This document shows, one piece after another, positions 57,156 to 64,000 of a stretch of 64,000 nt of DNA. Position 1 is the stretch's first letter; each line of letters begins with the position of its first letter. Where the stretch lies: assembly GCA_037127315.1 (NCBI GenBank), contig JBBBDQ010000915.1, forward strand, positions 901,501 to 965,500. Reading direction: 5' to 3'. The position numbers were made by a program, and so were the translations under genes. Origin of the DNA: Ascarosepion bandense. Lineage: Eukaryota > Mollusca > Cephalopoda > Sepiida > Sepiidae. The notes beneath the pieces were generated by a model. That model was not told where the DNA came from and did no database searches. It saw nothing but the letters and a program-made list of their open reading frames with translations.

Positions 57156-57719
57156 TTGCAATTAGTGCTTAACAAAGCTCGGTCAAGCTCTGCTCCAGGC
57201 CGGAATGGAGTACCGTACTTAGTGTACAAAAGATGCCCAAAATTACAGCGTATCCTATGGAAGTTACTGAAGGTCATTTGGAAGAGAGGGAAGATAGCAG
57301 ACCAGTGGAAGTATTCCGAGGGGATATGGATCCCCAAAGAGGAAAACGCCAAGAAAATCAACTAATTCAGATGCAATTCGCTTCTGAATGTTGAAGGAAA
57401 AAAATTCTTCAGCTTATTAAACAGTAGGCTGTCAAAATATCTAATAATAAATAACTACATTGACACCTCTGTTCAAAAAGGAGGAGTCCCAGGCATGCCA
57501 GGATGCATAGAACATACAGGTGTCATTACCCAACTACAAAAAGATGCCAAGGAAAATAAGGGAGATATTGCAGTCCTCTGGTTAGACCTTAAGAATGTTT
57601 ATGGGTCAATTCCCCATCGTCTGGTAGAAGAAGCTCTAATCCGGTACCATATACCCGCTGCTTTCACCAAGCTCATTTTAAACTACTATAAGGATTTTAG
57701 ATTTAGGGCAAACACCTGA
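57156..57719 (+). pseudogene. R2/NeSL-like RT, fingers region
   Basis: LNKARSSSAPGRNGVPYLVY opens the RT, followed by WKYSEGIWIPKEENAK, a TAA where the family continues, and then QKGGVPGMPGCIEHTGVITQ and AVLWLDLKNVYGSIPH (the first catalytic aspartate in WLDLKNVYGSIPH). All in one phase apart from the stop. The usual LDLxNAFGSVPH pattern is easily recognised. Confidence 0.88.
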
Positions 57720-57794
57720 ACTTCAGCGTGGCACAATCTTGAAAGAGGGATAATAACAGGCTGCACCATTTCAGCGACTGTCTTTGCATTATCA

Positions 57795-58325
57795 ATGAAT
57801 ATGCTGATAAAGGCGGCTGAAGTGGAATGTCAAGAACCAGTCTCCAGATCCGGTGTAAGGCAACCACCGATTCGCGCGTATATGGATGACATGACCATAA
57901 CCAGCACGTCCGCTATTGAGGCAAGGCGGTTGCTGAAGGACATCGAAGAACTCATCAGCAGTGCAAGAATGACTTTTAACGCTTGCAAATCACGTTCCCT
58001 AGTAATGAAGAAAGGTAAGCTTTGGAAAATCGAAAGATTTAAGCTCTTTGGAGATGACATACATACAATACATCAAAAGCCAGTAAAGAGCTTGGGGAAG
58101 CAGTTCGATGAAGCTCTGAAAGATTCAAGATCCGTAATATTAACAAAGGAGGATCTAGAAGGGTGGCTAATCAGGGTTGATAAGTCTGGCTTACCTGGCA
58201 GATATAAAGCTTGGATTTATCAACACGTCATTCTTTCAAAAAATACTCTGGCCTGTAACTATCTAAGATTTCACTTCCTCCACGGTAGAACTAATGGAAA
58301 GAAGCATAACATCACGACTACGTAG
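57795..58325 (+). pseudogene. R2/NeSL-like RT, palm and thumb
   Basis: In phase with the previous part across a TGA at 57717-57719. GIITGCTISATVFALSMNML is the QGxxxSP equivalent, and RAYMDDMTITSTS holds the catalytic YMDD with both aspartates. CKSRSLVMKKGK, SLGKQF and LPGRYKAWIYQHVIL follow in the family order. The frame is lost after HFLHGRT near 58290. Confidence 0.88.
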
Positions 58326-58502
58326 GTGGTTAGGTTTGCCAATATCTCTATGCATCGCAGCGTTATACGGGAAAACAAACGCACTGACACTCCCGTTTAA
58401 AAGCCTACACGAAGTAGCTAAAGTGAGAGCTACAATCCAGTACGAGTGCTCGAAAGATCCCAAAGTAGCCGGTGCGGGAATATCAGTGTATACAGGTAGA
58501 AA

Positions 58503-59327
58503 ATGGAACGCCTCGAAAGAACTGAATACAGTAAAAGAAAGAATCCGAGAAAAGGCAATACTAGGGACCATAGCTACTGGACGCGCGGGTTTTTTCCCTC
58601 AGAAAAATATGACACACTGCAAGGAAAAAGCCATCTTTTGCAGGAAGAAATCAGAAACGGCGAAGAAGAGAAACGAATAGCAATCCAAGTTGGGATGAGA
58701 CAGCAAAGGGCATGGACCAAATGGAGCTCTATGTTGAAACGCCAAATCAAATGGTCCAAAGTATGTCACGGTGACACCAGATTAAAATTTCTGATTCGGG
58801 CAGTATACGACACCCTGACAAGCCCCACAAACTTACAATTATGGTATAAAACCCAGTCGCAAAACTGTCATCTTTGTGGGCACAGAGGTACCTTAAAACA
58901 TATCCTGAGTAGCTGCAAATCTGCACTAGCTGATGGACGTTACAGGTGGCACCATGCCGAAATTCTAAAAGAGATCGTGAAAATAGTTCAAAATGCTATC
59001 AAAGAGAATGTTTACAACCCAGACACAAGGCAGATAAAATTTATTAAAGTGGGCGCGAAAATCCCACGAAATAAAAAGGTAAATCCAAACCTGCTATCTC
59101 CTGCAACAGACTGGGAACTAAGGGTCGATATAGGCTCAAGTTTGAAATTCCCAGAGCAAATTGCCATCACAAAACTTCGCCCAGATATAGTTTTCTTCTC
59201 ACATAAATTGAAGAAGATAGTCTTGTGGGAACTGACGGTACCCTGGGAAGAAAACGCAGAGGAAGCTCATGAAAGGAAGAAGTTAAAATATTACGAACTG
59301 CTAGAGAGTTGCAGGATTAAAGGCTGA
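58503..59327 (+). pseudogene. R2/NeSL-like zinc knuckle and endonuclease
   Basis: From about 58590 the frame is authentic: EEEKRIAIQVGMRQQRAWTK, then FLIRAVYDTLTSPTNLQLWY, the zinc knuckle, a variable spacer, LRPDIVFFS, and KKIVLWELTVPWEENAEEAH with the RLE acidic residues. The TGA at 59325 stands for a tryptophan (family: GW); reading continues in phase to 59518 with GTRGFAARSLCKVLTDIGIV, the conserved C-terminal end. Confidence 0.88.
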
Positions 59328-59833
59328 AGGGCTAGCTGCACTCGTATAGAAGTGGGGACTAGAGGATTTGCAGCAAGGTCCTTATGCAAAGTCTTAACAG
59401 ATATTGGGATAGTGGGAGTAAAAAAAAGAAAAGCACTCAAGTCCATAACCGAAACCGTAGAAAGAACAGCTAATTGTTTATGGATCAAAAGAGAGAGTGC
59501 CTGGATTCCAAATTGTTAGCTAAAATTCCCCGAAATTCTGCGTCTAAATTAATGTTTCGGACGAGCTCATGTGCGGTTGGCCTCTAAATGGAAAGTGGCT
59601 CTGACCATCGCCAATCGGAAGCATTTGCAGGGTTTCGTACCGGGCCTAAACGTAATTTTCCAGTGTCTGAAAGCGCTTATCGAGGGTGGGCCGGAGGCTG
59701 ATCATCTCTGGTTGGGTCGGCGCGGTGAAGGGGGTATGATGTTGAAAGACCCGAATCCCCCTAATGATCCTCGCGATGACATCACTGACGACACCCTCTA
59801 GCGCCCATATTACGGTGCGTATGTTTGAAATTA

Positions 59834-59857
59834 TATATATATATATATATATATATC
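59834..59857. repeat. (TA)n microsatellite
   Basis: About 12 TA units, at the 3' end of the LINE. Confidence 0.93.
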
Positions 59858-61001
59858 AGACAAAGATTTTCCACTTTCTGGTCAAATGATCTGATAAGGT
59901 ACCTTAATTTATTTGACCCCTATCCTCAAATATATCAACGCACTTTCCTCACAGTTGCATTGTTCATTCTGATTTGATGAACCCGAGACCAAATATGTTG
60001 GTGAAACGAGTGGAACTTTTCCACTTCATCTCCACGCATACAAAAACATGCACAAGTACACTCACACACAGTGATTGTAAAAAATTCATCCCGATTTTAA
60101 AATACTTATAATTTATTTATAAACTATATTTTTGACAAGAAAAGTATATAAATTGAAAAAGATTTGCATCAGGTTTTAATTCAAAATTGATATGGGCAGC
60201 ACACCGTCACCAGCTTCTCGAGCCGCCTTCAAATTATTTTATCATAAAGTCTTGTAGTATTGAAAACAAACATTTTGTAATCACCCTTGAATTTCCTCTT
60301 TGCTTTTCTATAACAGTCTTGCTCCTTTAACCAACCCCAAATTGACATGTCGCATGGTGTTATGTTTAGACTCATGGCTTGCAACTTACACATAAAATAG
60401 AGAGCTAATTTTCAATCTCTTAGTATATATGTCTGTGTCCGTCTATATGAGTCTGTGTGTACACACACACACACACGCACACACACACAGACACACAAAC
60501 TGACACACACACACACTGACACCACACACACAGATATATATATATATATCACCCAAGGATATGTGGTTCAAAGCATTTGTTGAAAGAATATCCAAAACGA
60601 TATATAAATATCTTTTAAACAATATATTCCATTCAGGTTTTTATACAACCCAGTTTTTTACTTGACAATTTTGTATCGATCTTAAACAGTTTTCCCACCA
60701 AAATCTATAATTACTCTTGCTTTACTTCCACTTGTTACAACCTTGTGCAAATTGACAGTCTTAGAATATTAAAAAAAAGAAAAAAAAACATAAACACAAA
60801 AATAATGCATGGTCTATATTTTTCATATTTAGTATTTCGTAGCTAACCAGAAATCCAATTGAACAGTCCGTTCAACATCCGTGCGCTGATGCTTTGACTT
60901 CCTTCTCATTGTGTTGTCAACTTCCGGCTGCCGGTAAAATTTGTTTTCTTCAGGTCACCGGAAACAATGACGCCGGTATTTGCTCACTTATGCAAAGAGA
61001 C

Positions 61002-61038
<37 letters not shown>

Positions 61039-61310
61039 CAGACAGGCAGACAGACAGACAAACAGACAGACAGAGAGGAACGAATTAATACAATGGTAAT
61101 TTATGAAATTCAAAATAATTAAAGAATCCGACTTGTTCGAATATCGTTTTAATTTATTAGTCCATATATTAATCTACAACTAAAGCGACTAAAATATGAG
61201 GTTGATATATTGTATTGTAGATGGATCACTATTCGATTTATTCATATTTTTCTTTTAGAGTTCAATAGAGATATCTGATTTGAAATAGTATAATTCTATA
61301 TAACAGCTTC

Positions 61311-61313
<3 letters not shown>
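59858..61313. other. Intergenic with simple repeats
   Basis: No gene supported. Contains (CA)n-rich DNA at 60459-60532, (GA)n at 61005-61034 and an (ACAG)n run at 61035-61072. The segment 60130-60390 on the minus strand has weak resemblance to transposon proteins but no motif I can name. Confidence 0.5.

Positions 61314-61357
<44 letters not shown>
61314..61357. repeat. (TAA)n microsatellite, left border of copy C
   Basis: About 14 TAA units joined directly to the truncated 5' end of the R4/Dong-like LINE. Confidence 0.97.
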
Positions 61358-61358
<1 letters not shown>

Positions 61359-62561
61359 CCTCTGCATGGCTAATATCCAGAACGTGCTAATAAACCCAAT
61401 GTTGATAATGTTGATACTCATTGATGATTACGTGCATCTGGATTAGGGTCTGAAACTGAAGGTTTTATTCTTGCTGCGCAAGACCAAGGTCTTTTCACTA
61501 GAAAGTTTCAGGCAAATATTATACATAATAATCAGTCAGTTAAGTGCCATACGTGAAACACGCTTGGGCGATCATGTCTCGAAAGAGTCATGACTGACTG
61601 GGCAGAAGATTATCCCGCAGTAGGTTGCCATTGCTTTCTGCGGTAGACTAGTTGCCGACCAAGGCTATAGAATCCAATCTGTCCTGTTATTTAACCCATA
61701 ACTGGAAGGAATAGACGGATTAATACCTTTCCCAAGGGTATTTGGGCGTAAGTGAATGCAATGAATTCAGCTGGAATTCGAACTCGGCTCCCTGATTTCT
61801 CGTTCCATGCCGATATCCAATGCACCAGAACGCACATACATAATAATATGAATCCAAAATGCAGGTTCTGTGATAAATACCAAGAAACAATAGACCATCT
61901 AATCTCGGGATCATCTGTACGAGCCTCATATGAATATAAAAATCGTCACGATTGAGTGGGGCAATATTTACACTGGACAATGTGCAAACACTATGGAAAA
62001 TATGTAAACAACTACTGGTATGAACATCACCTAGCACCGGTTACAGAAATACAAAATGTTACTATTCTATGGGATTACACCATCTATACAGACAGACAAA
62101 TTGAAACAAATAAGTTAGACATTAGTGTTAAAAACCAAAAAAGAAAAAACTTGCTTATTAATATATACGGCTTGTCCAGCGGATTTTAATATAGCAACCA
62201 AGGAATTCGAAAAACTGTCAAAATATAAAGACCTGGAATTTGAAATAGAAAAAAATGTGGAAATCGAAAGCAAGTATCGTATCAATGATAGTGCGTGCAC
62301 TTGGAATGATAAAAAATGGAACCAAAAACACATTGAAAGAATTAATGGAAACCACAGTTTAAGAGATATACAAAAATTGTTTTGTTAAGTACAGCCCACA
62401 CACTAAGGAGAACTTCGTCTATGTAACGCTATGGATGTTAGGGAGATATAGAAAAAACATTAAATAGAGCCATAACAACAAACCACAACATGCCTAACGT
62501 CATCCTGTAGACTTGGTAGTTAGTACGACCATAGCAGAAATCAATTTATAAATACATATGA

Positions 62562-62563
<2 letters not shown>
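61358..62563 (+). mobile_element. R4/Dong-like LINE, copy C, split by a SINE
   Basis: Plus-strand copy starting at CCTCTGCATGGCTAATATCC (KPLHGQYPERANK of copy A). It continues to FQANI at 61520, is interrupted by a SINE, and resumes MNPKCRFCDKYQETIDHLIS (zinc knuckle) at 61850. The endonuclease part (DISVKNQKRK, LINIYGLSSGF) is frameshifted. The 3' end meets (TAA)n at 62564. More diverged than copies A and B. Confidence 0.88.
61533..61835 (-). mobile_element. SINE family A, copy 3, with 12-bp target duplication
   Basis: Minus strand: CTGGTGCATTGGATATCGGC in the A-box region and GAGTTCGAATTCCAGC in the B-box region, then GCATTCACTTACGCCC and the tail ending CACTTAACTGACTG. ATACATAATAAT occurs at 61521-61532 and again at 61836-61847; the second is the proper continuation of the LINE. 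Confidence 0.9.

Positions 62564-62612
<49 letters not shown>
62564..62612. repeat. (TAA)n microsatellite, right border of copy C
   Basis: About 16 TAA units at the LINE 3' end. Confidence 0.97.
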
Positions 62613-62689
62613 GAACGCGGTTGGGATTACAACGAGAATGACGTGCTTTTCTGAGGCTCCTGAAAACGTAACGTTTTTTTTGTTTTTTT

Positions 62690-63131
62690 TTATGTAAACA
62701 TTAATTTCTCATTTCACTATATTAAACTATATTAAACATAAACATTAATTTTTCCCTTCGTATATAATTTTAGTTGTATGTTTCTTCTTTTAATGATCCT
62801 TAAATAGATTTATTAACTAGTTTCCTAAAGCAAGACAACGATAAAAAATATGACGAAAAGCGCTCTGTTCGATCGACGATATTCTTTCTTAGAAAAAATA
62901 TGTAATAATTTTTCTTAGAAAAAATTCTTTCTTAGAAAGAATATGTAATAATTTATTTATATTTGTTCGTTCATTTTATATATTTGTTTATTTTTCGATA
63001 ATCTTATTCTCGTTGGATTTAATGAAAGAATAACACAGAATACAGTAGGCCAACAAATTATTTTTAAATTTTACGGTAGTAAACTCAAAGGTATGTCCAC
63101 TTTTTCTTTCCTATTTAAAAAAAATTTTTTG

Positions 63132-63166
<35 letters not shown>

Positions 63167-63571
63167 GTAAACATTAATTTTGAATTTCACTATTTTAAAC
63201 ATAAACATTAATTTTTTCTTCGTATATAATTCAAATTGTATGTTTCTTCTTTTAATGATCCTTTAAATAGATTTATTAACTAGTCTTCTAAAGCAAGACA
63301 ACGAAAAAAAAAAATATGACGAAAAACACTAAAAAAATGTTCGATCTAGGATATTCTTTCTTAGAGAGAATATGTAATAGTAATAATTTATTATATTTAA
63401 TTTGTTCGTTCATTTTATATATTTATTTATTTTTCGATAATTTTATTCTCGCTGGATTTAATGAAAGAATAACACAGAATACAGTGGGCGAACAAATTAT
63501 TATTTTTAAATGTTACGGTAGTAAACTCAAACTCAAAGGTATGTCCACTTTTTTTTTTTTTTTTTTTTTTT
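62690..63571. repeat. Tandem duplication, unit about 450-460 bp
   Basis: 62690-63120 and 63160-63565 share an ordered series: GTAAACATTAATTT, CTTCGTATATAATT, TTGTATGTTTCTTCTTTTAA, GCAAGACAACGA, ATATTCTTTCTTAGA, TGAAAGAATAACACAGAATA, GTATGTCCACTTTTT. Each unit ends in a poly(T) run. No coding potential. Confidence 0.85.
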
Positions 63572-63591
63572 TCATATTAAATTAAATTTTG

Positions 63592-63627
<36 letters not shown>

Positions 63628-64000
63628 AAGGACAAAGGTTAATAGTAGCAATAAATGTTTTTTTTTTTTTTTTTTTTTTTGCAAGGACAAAGGTTAATAG
63701 TAGCAATAAATGTTTTTTTTTTTTTTTTTTAACAATACTCTCTAAGTGCAGTGATGTTTTTTTTTTCTCCGATGAACGGCCGTTACATCCAAGTTTGTTT
63801 GTTTGTTTTTTCAACCAGCGTCTCTCTCTTTGAATTTTTCTTTTTCTCAATATGAAATTCTGTTTTAATATAAACAGGATTTTTTCTTTAGATATTAGGG
63901 AATAATTTTTTTTTTTTTTTTTTTTTTTAACGAAATTCTGCTTTATTTTAATTTATCTGTTTGTTCTTTAAATTAACCTAAATAAAATCATCCGTATTAT
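63572..64000. repeat. Poly(T)-rich DNA with short tandem duplicate
   Basis: Several T runs of 12-30 bases. A block GCAAGGACAAAGGTTAATAG plus TAGCAATAAATG occurs twice (63626-63658 and 63681-63713), separated by poly(T). Poly(K) and poly(F) ORFs are artefacts. Confidence 0.85.

Larger units (their letters stand above)
56381..59830 (+). mobile_element. R2/NeSL-like LINE with restriction-like endonuclease
   Basis: About 3.4 kb, noticeably more GC-rich than its surroundings. Order: N-terminal charged region (to 57100), RT (57130-58000), thumb and linker, zinc knuckle CHLCGHRGTLKHILSSC (CX2CX7HX4C), endonuclease with RPDIVF and LWELTVPWEE, and a GC-rich 3' region (59520-59830). Elements of this kind carry one ORF with an RLE after the RT. 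Two in-frame stops (57363 and 57717), two frameshifts (about 58290 and 58600) and a TGA at 59325 disable it. It is clearly different from the R4/Dong-like copies. (TA)n follows at 59834. Confidence 0.88.

Noticed and set aside
59755..59845. ACTGACGACACCC followed by GAAA near 59830, considered as another hammerhead
   Set aside because: CUGACGA is present but no helix II joins it to the GAAA and helix I does not close.
63572..63850. Lysine-rich and phenylalanine-rich ORFs
   Set aside because: Products of poly(T)/poly(A) runs.

Overview
The window looks like repeat-rich, AT-rich intergenic DNA from an invertebrate animal, most likely a cephalopod mollusc such as an octopus. That assignment is an inference from the mix: very abundant (TA)n, (CA)n and (TAA)n microsatellites, tRNA-derived SINEs, several LINE clades, Penelope-like elements (PLEs) and old Tc1/mariner copies. 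I see no convincing host protein-coding gene, no rRNA or tRNA gene and no CRISPR or bacterial feature. Almost every recognisable coding stretch is a piece of a transposable element, usually broken by stops or frameshifts.

Layout. 0-16 kb: minus-strand copies of one APE-type LINE family (1656-3490, 13480-15500, relics near 691 and 9101), a nearly complete but dead Tc1 element with long inverted repeats (6752-8309), a second Tc1 remnant and two SINE families. 16-24 kb: AT-rich DNA with LINE tails, a third SINE copy and PLE 3' regions carrying two hammerhead-ribozyme-like folds. 24-29 kb: a decayed LINE split by a mariner element, then a fold-back element. 29-32.8 kb: about 3 kb of highly diverged tandem repeats. 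32.9-41.9 kb: PLE fragments with GIY-YIG endonuclease domains and hammerhead motifs, two mariner relics, an RTE-like LINE tail and two copies of an unnamed interspersed element. 41.9-47.6 kb: a large palindrome and two head-to-tail copies of an R4/Dong-like LINE bordered by (TAA)n. 47.6-56 kb: more PLE pieces, a SINE, one unexplained 116-codon ORF and a spliced, probably transposon-derived pseudogene. 56.4-59.8 kb: an R2/NeSL-like LINE with a restriction-like endonuclease. 61.3-62.6 kb: a third R4/Dong-like copy, again between (TAA)n tracts and split by a SINE with a 12-bp target duplication. The end is a roughly 450-bp duplication and poly(T) DNA.

The most interesting signal is a set of hammerhead-type ribozyme folds associated with PLEs. 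Three loci from at least two sequence families share an unusual core, CUGANGUGA instead of CUGANGA, together with a complementary 5-bp helix I, a long helix II, GAAA and a self-complementary helix III. Second is the repeated association of an R4/Dong-like LINE with (TAA)n microsatellites. Third is the diverged TATAAATA/GGGTTCAAG tandem array at 29.6-32.8 kb, which I cannot assign to any known family. All positions were read by eye, so boundaries of old repeats are approximate.
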